DNA of 64,000 bases, from contig PLJL01000001.1 in the NCBI GenBank assembly GCA_003140215.1, positions 124,001-188,000 on the forward strand. Direction: 5' to 3'. The position numbers were made by a program, and so were the translations under genes. Positions 28,513-36,291 of this stretch are shown piece by piece. Each line of letters starts with the position of its first letter. The first letter of the stretch is position 1. This DNA is from Vulcanimicrobiota bacterium (GTDB lineage Bacteria; Vulcanimicrobiota; Vulcanimicrobiia; Vulcanimicrobiales; Vulcanimicrobiaceae). The notes under the pieces were generated by a model. It saw only the letters and a list, made by a program, of their open reading frames with translations, made no database searches and had not been told where the DNA came from.

Positions 28513-30021
28513 TCAGTCGTCCGCCAGGCGCTCGACCCGGGTCATGCGATCCTTTTCGATCAAGCGACCCAACGTCGAGAACCCGTTCTCGACCTCGCCG
28601 AACACCGTGAAGTCGCGACCGAGGTGCAGCTGCGGTGAGAGCGTGATGTAGAACTGCGTGCCCGCCGAGTCGCGGATCGCGTGCGCGTCAGGCGGATCGG
28701 TGTAGTTGAGGCCCATCGAGATGACGCCCGACCGCTGCTCGAGCGGGTTCTCCTCGGCCGGGATCGTGTATCCGGCGTCGCCCTCGCCGTTGTCGTGCGG
28801 ATCGCCGGTCTGCACCACGAAGTCCGGCACGATGCGAAACCAGCGCAGGCCGTCGTAGTAGCCGCGGTCGACGAGGTTGAGAAAATTCGCGACGGTCAAC
28901 GGCGCCCATTCGGGATAGAGACGCACCACCAGCGTCCCTTTGGTCGTACCGATGCGGACGCGCGGATGCGGTCCCGGCATCGGGCCGTTCATCAGCGCAC
29001 TCGTCGCCGGTTGCAGCGGTAGGTCGAGCCGCGCGTCGGCGGCGAGCGGTTTGCCGGGCGGCCCCAAGCCGGTCGGCCGCGGCAGCGGCGACTCGGTATT
29101 CGCCGGCGCGGGCGCCGGCGTCGCGACCCCGGCCGGGATCGCGGTAAGGTGCTCGGTACGTTTGCCGCCGCGCAGCAGCGTGATGCTCTCGCGCACCTGC
29201 TCGCGCACGCGCCACGAGGGATCGTGCAGCAACTCCTGCAGCTGGCGCAGGGCCTGCGGCGTGGCCTTGCGCCGGCCGACGAGGTCGGCGAACGCAATCC
29301 GCACCAGTTCGTCGCGATCGTGGAGGCCGGCACGAATCGCGGCCGGCGCGGTGACTGTGGCGAACGCTCGCCGCAGCGTCCAGGCTTCGTGCCAACGCAC
29401 GGCACGGTTGCGCTCCCGGGCGAGCGCCGCAGCGATGACCGCTGCGATGCCGGCCGGACCGACGTCGTCTTTCCACGCCGAGAGCGCGGTGGCGGCTCGG
29501 GCGCGGACGATCGGATCCGTATCCGAGACCAGGCGAGCCAGCAGCGGCGTACCGAGTGCGGCGGCGCCCGGCCGCTTGGCCGCCATCGCCCGCCAGGCCG
29601 CGTCGACGGCGGCGACTCGCACCGCCGCCGCGGTATCGTCGAGCACCTTAGCAACCAATGCCGTGTCGATTGGGTACTTAGCTGACAAGAGACCGTACCC
29701 GTACACCGCCAGCGCCCGAAGCGAAACGTCCTGGGCAGCGGTAGCGTTCTTTAGGGGCCCGGCCGCGCGTGGATCTTGGGTTCGCCCCAGCGCCAGCGCC
29801 GCTCGCCCCGCCACCCTTCCGTCACCCGACGCAAGCACCGCGGTCAGCTCGTCGGAAAACGACCGGGTGCTCTCCAGCTCTACCAATCGCCGGTAACCCG
29901 GCTGCTCTCCGGGAGCAGCGGCGACCGGACAGAGGACGACGCCGGCCGCGGCCACGACCCCCGCGACGGCGATGAGCGCCCGAACCTTGACGTAGACGAA
30001 GCCTCGACCGACAACTTCCAT
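28513..30021 (-). CDS. Exported HEAT-repeat protein with C-terminal cyclophilin domain
   Basis: 502 residues from the ATG at 30021. A hydrophobic export segment (VRALIAVAGVVAAAGVVL) is followed by alpha-helical HEAT-like repeats at about residues 45-290 (for example DDTAAAVRVAAVDAAWRAMA and SDTDPIVRARAATALSAWK). A Pro/Ala-rich linker leads to a cyclophilin peptidyl-prolyl isomerase domain (about 345-500) with LNLVDRGYYDGLRWFRIVPD, VVQTGDPHDNGEGDAGYTIP and GTQFYITLSPQLHLGRDFTV. The catalytic Arg is in the FRIVPDF segment. It likely folds or scaffolds envelope proteins. It is convergent with proline dehydrogenase, one base apart, and divergent from the KGG gene. Confidence 0.88.
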   Translation of the reverse strand: MEVVGRGFVYVKVRALIAVAGVVAAAGVVLCPVAAAPGEQPGYRRLVELESTRSFSDELTAVLASGDGRVAGRAALALGRTQDPRAAGPLKNATAAQDVSLRALAVYGYGLLSAKYPIDTALVAKVLDDTAAAVRVAAVDAAWRAMAAKRPGAAALGTPLLARLVSDTDPIVRARAATALSAWKDDVGPAGIAAVIAAALARERNRAVRWHEAWTLRRAFATVTAPAAIRAGLHDRDELVRIAFADLVGRRKATPQALRQLQELLHDPSWRVREQVRESITLLRGGKRTEHLTAIPAGVATPAPAPANTESPLPRPTGLGPPGKPLAADARLDLPLQPATSALMNGPMPGPHPRVRIGTTKGTLVVRLYPEWAPLTVANFLNLVDRGYYDGLRWFRIVPDFVVQTGDPHDNGEGDAGYTIPAEENPLEQRSGVISMGLNYTDPPDAHAIRDSAGTQFYITLSPQLHLGRDFTVFGEVENGFSTLGRLIEKDRMTRVERLADD

Positions 30022-30079
30022 GGGTTCGCTTACGTTACTGAGATAGGTCGATTTCCTTCCACGAGGTTCACCCCCACTC

Positions 30080-30418
30080 ATGTCAACCACTCCTGAACGC
30101 AAGCCCGGAAGCGGAATGTCCGTCCGCGAAGCCGGCCAAAAAGGCGGCGAGACCGTCAAGAAAAAATATGGGCCCGAGTTCTATGAGATGATCGGGCGCA
30201 AGGGCGGCCAAGCCACCAAGAAAGCCCACGGCCACGCCTTCTACGAAGCCATTGGCAAGAAGGGCGGCAAGAAGGGCGGCGAGGCGACGCGCGACCGCTA
30301 CGGTCCCGAATTCTACGAGACGATCGGTCAGAAGGGCGGCCAAAAGGTCAAAGCTCTGATCGAACAGGGCAAGAAGGCCGCGGCCGAAGCCGCCGAGGCA
30401 GAAAAGAAAGCAAGCTAG
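30080..30418 (+). CDS. KGG-repeat stress protein
   Basis: 112 residues, almost wholly made of four Lys-Gly-Gly repeats (for example GQKGGETVKKKYGPEFYEMI, IGRKGGQATKKAHG and IGQKGGQKVKAL) with a Lys/Ala/Glu-rich tail. Such hydrophilic, heat-stable proteins, like GsiB of Bacillus and Em-like LEA proteins, accumulate during starvation, drying or salt stress. No enzyme activity expected. It stands alone, 58 bases from the divergent HEAT-cyclophilin gene and four bases before a small exported protein. Confidence 0.9.
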   Translation: MSTTPERKPGSGMSVREAGQKGGETVKKKYGPEFYEMIGRKGGQATKKAHGHAFYEAIGKKGGKKGGEATRDRYGPEFYETIGQKGGQKVKALIEQGKKAAAEAAEAEKKAS

Positions 30419-30422
30419 GAGG

Positions 30423-31034
30423 GTGCCCGGCGTTCGCCGGACGGTCGTCCTCGCGACGGCTATCCTCCTCTTGAGCAGTGCCTCGTTCGCGACCGCCGAC
30501 TCCCCACGGCAGCAACACGTCTTGCCGTCGGGAACGGCGGTCGTTTTCGTGACCGATGCCCCGGTCGACCCCGGCCGGCGCGAGGGCGACGTGGTCGGCG
30601 TGCATCTGCGCGACGCCATCATGCTCGACGGTACGGTGCTGGCCGCCGCGGGGACCCGCGCCCACCTCCTCTACGGCGGCTACACGACGCCCGACGGAAA
30701 GCGCCATCCCGCGATCTCGCTCGACCACTTCAGCGTCAATGCGGGCCTGATGCCGGTGCGGACGGTGGCCCCGGTCGTGCCGCCGCTTCCTTCGGGTGCG
30801 CAGATCGATGCCGTCACACTGGCCGACGTCGACCACATCGGCGAGCGCTGGTCGATTCGCATCCCCTTCCCGTTTCGGCTGACCGGCGATCAGCCGGCCA
30901 GCGCGTATACGCCGACCCCGGCGCGCACCGCGCCGCCCAAAGCGCTTATGAAGCCCGAGCGGCCGACACCCACGCCGACCGCCTCGCCCACCGCGTCGCC
31001 GGACGCCGTGGCGACGAAGATACCGGGTTCCTGA
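30423..31034 (+). CDS. Exported protein of unknown function
   Basis: 203 residues from a GTG that directly follows AGGAGG; the spacing is unusually tight. A signal peptide (VRRTVVLATAILLLSSASFA) precedes a beta-rich body (PSGTAVVFVTDAPVDPGRRE and VLAAAGTRAHLLYGGYTTPD), and the C-terminus is a Pro/Thr-rich tail (TPTPTASPTASP). I recognise no family. The layout, with a domain concerned with conversion between states of a value and a low-complexity linker, is common among cell-surface proteins of this kind of genome. Probably co-transcribed with the KGG gene. Confidence 0.6.
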   Translation: MPGVRRTVVLATAILLLSSASFATADSPRQQHVLPSGTAVVFVTDAPVDPGRREGDVVGVHLRDAIMLDGTVLAAAGTRAHLLYGGYTTPDGKRHPAISLDHFSVNAGLMPVRTVAPVVPPLPSGAQIDAVTLADVDHIGERWSIRIPFPFRLTGDQPASAYTPTPARTAPPKALMKPERPTPTPTASPTASPDAVATKIPGS

Positions 31035-31050
31035 CCGCGAACCGGGGCGC

Positions 31051-31806
31051 ATGATGCGTCGCCGATGGTCGCTGCTTTTCGCTTGCGCGTTCGCGCTGGC
31101 TCCCTTCGCTGCGCAAGCCGTCAGCGCTCAATCGATGCCGATGCCGATGGCCTCGACAGCCGCGACACCGGCTGCGGCGCCGACGCCGGCACCGGCGCCC
31201 AATCCCGCCGAGGCAGCCTTCCTCAAGAAGGTGATGACCGATCTGCCCCAACGCTTCGCGACGACGCAAGCGGCCATCAAAGCGGGCTACGTTCGCTTCA
31301 CCAACGAGGACGAGACGGGCGCGATCAGCTATGCGAACCCGGCACGCTTCAACACGACCGATCCCGATGCGCCCGCGCAACTCTGGTACGACGTGAACGG
31401 GCGGCTGATCGGCGCCGACTTCAGCTCGCGCCGCGACCCCGACGCGTCGCCGGCGCCGAGTGCGCCGGCGCTGTTCGGGATCGATCCCAAACGCTTCTTC
31501 AAGATCGGCGCACACGTGCACTACGTCACCTGCGACCAGGCGACGAAGCGCTGCGTCTACGGCAAGGGCGTGGGCGGGAAGAAGTACGCCGACGTAGCCG
31601 GCGACCTCGAACATCCGACCGCTGCCGGATTGGTGAAGGTCGGCGCCGTGAAGGACGCGGCCTCGGTGACCACGGTCTTCTTGTTCCCCGCGATTTTCGA
31701 CGTCACGGTTTGGCTCGTGCCCAACCCGCTCGGGCAATTCGCCGACAAGAACCCGGCCGTCAAGCCCAGCCCGCGCGCGGGCAAAGGTGAAGACGACCCG
31801 ATGTAG
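31051..31806 (+). CDS. Exported protein of unknown function
   Basis: 251 residues. The signal peptide MRRRWSLLFACAFALAPFAA is followed by an Ala/Pro-rich linker (about residues 30-50) and a folded part with FLKKVMTDLPQRFATTQAAI, GYVRFTNEDETGAISYANPA and LWYDVNGRLIGADFS. Two Cys (CDQATKRC) could form a disulfide. Later GLVKVGAVKDAASVTTVFLF and VTVWLVPNPLG are typical of a small beta-alpha domain. No family assigned. It is the second of three consecutive exported proteins on this strand. Confidence 0.6.
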   Translation: MMRRRWSLLFACAFALAPFAAQAVSAQSMPMPMASTAATPAAAPTPAPAPNPAEAAFLKKVMTDLPQRFATTQAAIKAGYVRFTNEDETGAISYANPARFNTTDPDAPAQLWYDVNGRLIGADFSSRRDPDASPAPSAPALFGIDPKRFFKIGAHVHYVTCDQATKRCVYGKGVGGKKYADVAGDLEHPTAAGLVKVGAVKDAASVTTVFLFPAIFDVTVWLVPNPLGQFADKNPAVKPSPRAGKGEDDPM

Positions 31807-31807
31807 C

Positions 31808-32662
31808 GTGCCGCGCGCGCGATTCGGCGCCGCGCTGTGCGCGCTCGCCGTCTGCTCGGGCGCAGCGGCCTTCGCACAAACCGCCCCCGCGCCTGGACCC
31901 GCCGCTACGACGCTGCCCGAGATCGGGCGAACGCGCTCCCGCGGGCTGTGCACGACGATGCGCGACAGCGTCGCGCCGATCGTGTTGGGTTTGATGAAGA
32001 GCGACGAGCTCGTCGGCGCGGGGCACCGCGGTCTGCTCAAGACCGGCGACGATCAGCGCACCGGGTTTCGCGCGGCGATCGACCTCGACCAGGTCTATCT
32101 GCGCCACACCGCAGACGCGATGGTGCACAACCTCGGCATCATCGACAAGCTGCTCGCCGATGAACGGCGCTTTCCGAAGCAGGCGTCGACCGACGACGAA
32201 CGGCTCGCCCAAGACCTCAAGTCGCTGATCGCGGCGGTAGCCGACCGCCAGCGCGCGGCGCTCAACACGCTCGCCAACGCGCTCGACGCCGAGGATCTCG
32301 GGCGGATGCAGAACGAGTTTCCCGACGCGGTGAACGCGATCAACGGCAGCGGCGGGGGCGGTGCCGGTCCCGGCCCCGGCGCCCAGAAGGGCATGCTGGT
32401 CAACGGGCCGCGCGGCACCGACGTCGACGGGTCGTTCATCGGCGTTTCGGGTCTCATCATGCCGCAGCGGTCAACGCCCGACCCGCGCGCCCGCGGGACG
32501 TCGAACACCCGCGGCCACACCGTCTGGGACCGCGTCGCCACCGCGCTCGAGACGCAACAGAGCGTTATCGCCGGCGCCGAGCAGCGCCTCACGCCGACGG
32601 TCGTTGCGCTCTCGGTCGCCTGCCGCGACGAGCTTTCACCCGCGCCCAAAGCGACGCCGTAG
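31808..32662 (+). CDS. Exported helical protein of unknown function
   Basis: About 284 residues from the GTG at 31808, two bases after the preceding stop. The signal peptide (RARFGAALCALAVCSGAAAFA) leads to a largely helical protein with LCTTMRDSVAPIVLGLMKSD and a region of heptad-like helices (residues about 100-160, LAQDLKSLIAAVADRQRAAL). A Gly-rich linker follows (GSGGGGAGPGPGAQKG), then a tail ending CRDELSPAPK. No recognised domain. It probably forms an operon with the two genes before it and ends at a hairpin facing rpoD. Confidence 0.6.
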   Translation: MPRARFGAALCALAVCSGAAAFAQTAPAPGPAATTLPEIGRTRSRGLCTTMRDSVAPIVLGLMKSDELVGAGHRGLLKTGDDQRTGFRAAIDLDQVYLRHTADAMVHNLGIIDKLLADERRFPKQASTDDERLAQDLKSLIAAVADRQRAALNTLANALDAEDLGRMQNEFPDAVNAINGSGGGGAGPGPGAQKGMLVNGPRGTDVDGSFIGVSGLIMPQRSTPDPRARGTSNTRGHTVWDRVATALETQQSVIAGAEQRLTPTVVALSVACRDELSPAPKATP

Positions 32663-32667
32663 ACGCT

Positions 32668-32687
32668 GCGGCACGATCCCGTGCCGC
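32668..32687. terminator. Hairpin between convergent genes, likely two-way terminator
   Basis: GCGGCACG-ATCC-CGTGCCGC is a perfect eight-base stem with a four-base loop, six bases after one stop codon and five before the rpoD stop. There is no T-run, so factor-independent termination is uncertain. Confidence 0.5.
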
Positions 32688-32692
32688 GGCGG

Positions 32693-33862
32693 CTACTCGT
32701 TGGACCAGTAGTCTTTGAGGGCTTTGCCGCGGCTGGGGTGGCGCAGCTTGCGCAGCGCCTTGGCTTCGATCTGCCGGATCCGTTCGCGCGTGACGCCGAA
32801 CTCCTGACCGACCTCCTCGAGCGTGCGCTGATGCCCGTCCTCGAGCCCGAACCGCAGCACGAGCACCTTGCGCTCGCGCTCGGTGAGATTCTTGAGCACG
32901 TCCTGCATCTTCTCTTTGAGCAGCATGACGGACGCCGCTTCGGCCGGTGCGACCGCTTCTTGATCTTCGATGAAGTCGCCGAGGTGCGAGTCTTCTTCTT
33001 CGCCGATCGGGGTCTCGAGCGAGATCGGTTCTTGCGAAATCTTGATGACCTCGCGCACCTTCTCGGGCGTGAGCCCCATCTCGTTGGCGATCTCTTCGAC
33101 CGTCGGATCGCGGCCCAGCTCTTGGAGCAGCTGGCGGCTGATCTTGATCAGCCGGTTGATCGTCTCGACCATGTGGACCGGGATGCGGATGGTGCGCGCC
33201 TGGTCCGCGAGCGCGCGCGTGATCGCCTGGCGAATCCACCACGTCGCGTAGGTCGAGAACTTGTAGCCCTTGCGGTAGTCGAACTTCTCGACGGCGCGGA
33301 TCAGCCCGAGGTTCCCCTCCTGGATGAGGTCCAAGAACAGCATGCCGCGGCCGACGTACTTCTTCGCGATCGACACGACGAGGCGCAGGTTCGCCTCGGT
33401 CAGCTTGCGCTTCGCGTCTTCGCCGTGGAACACGACGGCGTTGTCGGCGGTCCCGTTCTTGAGCGCTTCCTTCTCGCCGGCTTCGATCGCCATCGCCAGA
33501 CGGCGCTCGTCCTCCATCGATAGGAGCGGGACGCGCCCGATCTCCTTGAGGTACATCCGGACCGGGTCGTCGAGGGCGAGACCGGCCGGCATGGCGACCT
33601 CTTCGGTCTCCTCGCGATCGGCGGGCTTCTCGTCCTTCGTCTGCTCTTCGACGATCTCGATGCCGAGCGAAGCGATCTCCTCGAGCAGGTCGTCCATGCG
33701 CTCGGGCGCGACGTCCTCGACGTTGTCGAAGACGGCGTTGATCTCTTCATACGTGAGCGTGCCGCGCTTCTTGCCCCCGGCGAGCAGTTTCTTGATCTGC
33801 TCGTCGAGCGTCAGTTGCGGCATCTCGGCGGTTGCGGCGGCGGTCTTTTTCGTGCGGGCCAT
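32693..33862 (-). CDS. rpoD: Primary RNA polymerase sigma factor RpoD (sigma-70/SigA)
   Basis: 389 residues. Region 1.1 is short. Region 1.2 to 2 includes [18 protein letters not shown], the core-binding [20 protein letters not shown] and -10 recognition ([20 protein letters not shown]). Region 3 has [19 protein letters not shown]. Region 4 ends [20 protein letters not shown] then [13 protein letters not shown], the -35-binding helix. The match is to group 1 sigma, the essential housekeeping type, not an alternative group 2 factor. It lies downstream of dnaG with 53 bases between, the conserved macromolecular-synthesis arrangement. Confidence 0.97.
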   Translation of the reverse strand: MARTKKTAAATAEMPQLTLDEQIKKLLAGGKKRGTLTYEEINAVFDNVEDVAPERMDDLLEEIASLGIEIVEEQTKDEKPADREETEEVAMPAGLALDDPVRMYLKEIGRVPLLSMEDERRLAMAIEAGEKEALKNGTADNAVVFHGEDAKRKLTEANLRLVVSIAKKYVGRGMLFLDLIQEGNLGLIRAVEKFDYRKGYKFSTYATWWIRQAITRALADQARTIRIPVHMVETINRLIKISRQLLQELGRDPTVEEIANEMGLTPEKVREVIKISQEPISLETPIGEEEDSHLGDFIEDQEAVAPAEAASVMLLKEKMQDVLKNLTERERKVLVLRFGLEDGHQRTLEEVGQEFGVTRERIRQIEAKALRKLRHPSRGKALKDYWSNE

Positions 33863-33915
33863 GCTGGTCGTTCACCCCCTTTCCTGCGATCCGGAACCGG
33901 AGAACTCTCGTTCCC

Positions 33916-35691
33916 CTAGCGGGGTTGTCCTTTCACTTCGAGGCCCAGGGCCTCGTATTCTGCGCGTAGTTCGTTCGGGATCGGCTCGCCCGCCTCGTAG
34001 AGGCGATCGATACGTGCACCGAGCTCTCGGTAGCGGCGCTCCGCGTCGTCGCGCGCGAAACGCACGACGACACGATCGAGCCGCGCGCGCCGCTCCTCGG
34101 CGTCGTTGAACCGCACGACCCCGGAGACCGACGCGAGCGTTGCCGCCGCGTCATCATCTCCTGCAAACACGGCGCGAACGTCGGACGGTTGCACCAGCGA
34201 GCGAGCGTGCTCGCACAGCGTCTCCCAAATCCTGCGGAGGCGCGGGTTCGCGAAGCGCTCGGGCGGGATGCGCCCGGCGTACTCGGCCACCAGCGCGGGC
34301 TCGTCCAACACGAGCGCGAGCACCTCGCGCTCGAACGACGGCAGCTCCATCGTCCGCGGGACGATGTGGCGCGACGCGTTCGGCTCGCCGCCACGGGGAA
34401 CGAAATGGAGGGGATTGATCAGCAGCCGAGCTTTGCGCAGGTCGTCGACGGAGAGTCCCAGCCGGCCGGCGACGTAGACGCGCCAGCGATCCTGTTCCTC
34501 GGCCGGTGCCAGGCGGCGGATCGTGTCCTCGGCCCAACGTGCGATCGCCCCGCCTTCGGTCTTGCCGGCGCGGCGCTCGATTTCGGCGTCGATCTTCACC
34601 TGGGTCGCGGCGACCGGCTTGGCCAGCAGCGCGCGAAACGCGTCGGCGCCGTTGCGGCGGACGAACTCGTCGGGATCCTTGCCGTCGGGGATGCGCAGCG
34701 CCGAGGCCGTGACGCCCTCGGCGGTCAGCATCTCGATCGACTTGAGCGCCGCGTCGAGGCCGGCGGCATCGGCGTCGAAGCACAGGATCGCGCGCGATGC
34801 GACCTTGCGCACTTCGCGGGCCTGTTCGGGCGTAAAGGCGGTCCCCAGCGCGGCGACGGCGTTGGGGAAGCCGGCTTGGTGCAGCGCGATGCAGTCGAGA
34901 TACCCCTCGACCACGATGAGGGTGTCCTCCTTGGCCGCGGCGCGGCGTGCGGCGTTGAGCGCGTACAGAAAACGCCCTTTGGTGTACACCGGCGTCGTCG
35001 TCGTGTTGAGGTACTTCGGCTCCGCGTCGCCCAGCGCGCGACCGCCGAAGGCGATCGTCTCGCCGGTGGTCGCGAAGGTCGGGATCATCAGCCGCTCGCG
35101 GTAGAAGTCGCGGAAGCTGCCGCGCTCGTTGGGCTTGATCAGGCCGGCCTTGACCGCGATCTCGGCCACGACATCGTTGCGCCGCAGCTCGCCGACCAAC
35201 GCGTCCCAGCTGCGCCCCGCGTAGCCCAGCCCGAAGGCCTCGATCGACGCGGTGGTGATTCCGCGCCCCTCGCAGTACGCGCGCGCCTCCGCGCCTTCGC
35301 GCGGTTCGAGCAGCATACGGTGGAAGAACGCGCGCGCCACGTCGTTGGCGTGGTAGATCGCCTCTTTCTCGGTGCGCACGCGCGCCGCACGCGGGTCCTC
35401 GTTCTCGACCTCGACCCCGTAGCGCTTCCCCAAGATTCGCAGCGCGTCGGTGAACCCGACGTTCTCTTGGCGCTGCACGAAGGTGAGGACGTCCCCTTTA
35501 GCGTCGCAGCCGAAACACTTGTAGAAGCCTTGGTCCGGATGCACGTGGAACGAGGGCGTCTTCTCGCCGTGGAACGGGCACAGCCCGACGAGGTCCTTCC
35601 CGCGCTTGTGCAGCGTGACGTACGCCCCGATCACCTCGCCGATGTCGGCGCGCGCGAGGATTTCACGCTTGACGCCATCGTCGATCCGCAC
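33916..35691 (-). CDS. dnaG: DNA primase DnaG
   Basis: 591 residues from a GTG. The N-terminal zinc ribbon has LVGLCPFHGEKTPSFHVHPD and FYKCFGCDAKGD (Cys-His-Cys-Cys). The RNA polymerase core includes the Toprim segment with VVEGYLDCIALHQAGFPNAV, then ILCFDADAAGLDAA. The C-terminal helicase-interaction domain is recognisable but diverged. It makes RNA primers at the replication fork. Downstream is rpoD; the rpsU gene found first in the E. coli operon is missing and an unknown gene takes its place. Confidence 0.97.
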   Translation of the reverse strand: MRIDDGVKREILARADIGEVIGAYVTLHKRGKDLVGLCPFHGEKTPSFHVHPDQGFYKCFGCDAKGDVLTFVQRQENVGFTDALRILGKRYGVEVENEDPRAARVRTEKEAIYHANDVARAFFHRMLLEPREGAEARAYCEGRGITTASIEAFGLGYAGRSWDALVGELRRNDVVAEIAVKAGLIKPNERGSFRDFYRERLMIPTFATTGETIAFGGRALGDAEPKYLNTTTTPVYTKGRFLYALNAARRAAAKEDTLIVVEGYLDCIALHQAGFPNAVAALGTAFTPEQAREVRKVASRAILCFDADAAGLDAALKSIEMLTAEGVTASALRIPDGKDPDEFVRRNGADAFRALLAKPVAATQVKIDAEIERRAGKTEGGAIARWAEDTIRRLAPAEEQDRWRVYVAGRLGLSVDDLRKARLLINPLHFVPRGGEPNASRHIVPRTMELPSFEREVLALVLDEPALVAEYAGRIPPERFANPRLRRIWETLCEHARSLVQPSDVRAVFAGDDDAAATLASVSGVVRFNDAEERRARLDRVVVRFARDDAERRYRELGARIDRLYEAGEPIPNELRAEYEALGLEVKGQPR

Positions 35692-35736
35692 GAAACGTAG
35701 CTTCGACGCCGGTGCGTGCCGCTCCGGCCTATCCCG

Positions 35737-36222
35737 CTAGCGGGATTCGACGATGAACTGGTACGCGATCGGGAGCTTCGTCGCGAAATTGTCGAACGAG
35801 TACATCTGGTGGATGAGGATTTCGACGTGGTTGCCCGAGATGTAGCTCGCGCCCGCGACCTGCTGGAACGGCGCCAAGGTCCCACCTTGAAACGCCGACC
35901 GTTGCAGCAGAACGCCGCTCGCGTGCGCCATCCACACGCGCACCTCGGTTTGGAACTGGTCTTGCTGGCGCGCTTGAGAGAAATCGATCCAGCCCGACAG
36001 GTCGAACGCGTCGGTCTGCACGCGAATGATCCGCGAATCGGCCGTGCTCTGCGGCGTGAAGACGTTGTCCGTATAGACGTAGATCTTTTTCAGCCGCGTG
36101 TCGCTGCCGACGGGGACGGGCGCCGGTTGGACGCCTTCATCGACCGAACCCTCGGGCAGGAAGATGTGATCGATGATGCGCTCGCCGATGGCGAGCTCTT
36201 CGATGGTCCGCGCCTGGTCCAT
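35737..36222 (-). CDS. Conserved-looking protein of unknown function upstream of dnaG
   Basis: 161 residues with a strong ribosome-binding site (AGGAGG five bases before the ATG). No signal peptide or membrane helix. The sequence is beta-rich and aromatic (RLKKIYVYTDNVFTPQST, FDLSGWIDFSQARQ, QTEVRVWMAHASGVLL and HVEILIHQMYSFDNF), ending AYQFIVESR. I do not recognise it. It sits 45 bases before dnaG and in the same direction, so it may be the first gene of the dnaG-rpoD operon. Confidence 0.65.
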   Translation of the reverse strand: MDQARTIEELAIGERIIDHIFLPEGSVDEGVQPAPVPVGSDTRLKKIYVYTDNVFTPQSTADSRIIRVQTDAFDLSGWIDFSQARQQDQFQTEVRVWMAHASGVLLQRSAFQGGTLAPFQQVAGASYISGNHVEILIHQMYSFDNFATKLPIAYQFIVESR

Positions 36223-36291
36223 GGAGCCTCCTGGGCGGAACGGTGGGCCTGAGTGCTTCAGCCGGTCCGCCCGGAACCCTCGCCGGGGCTC

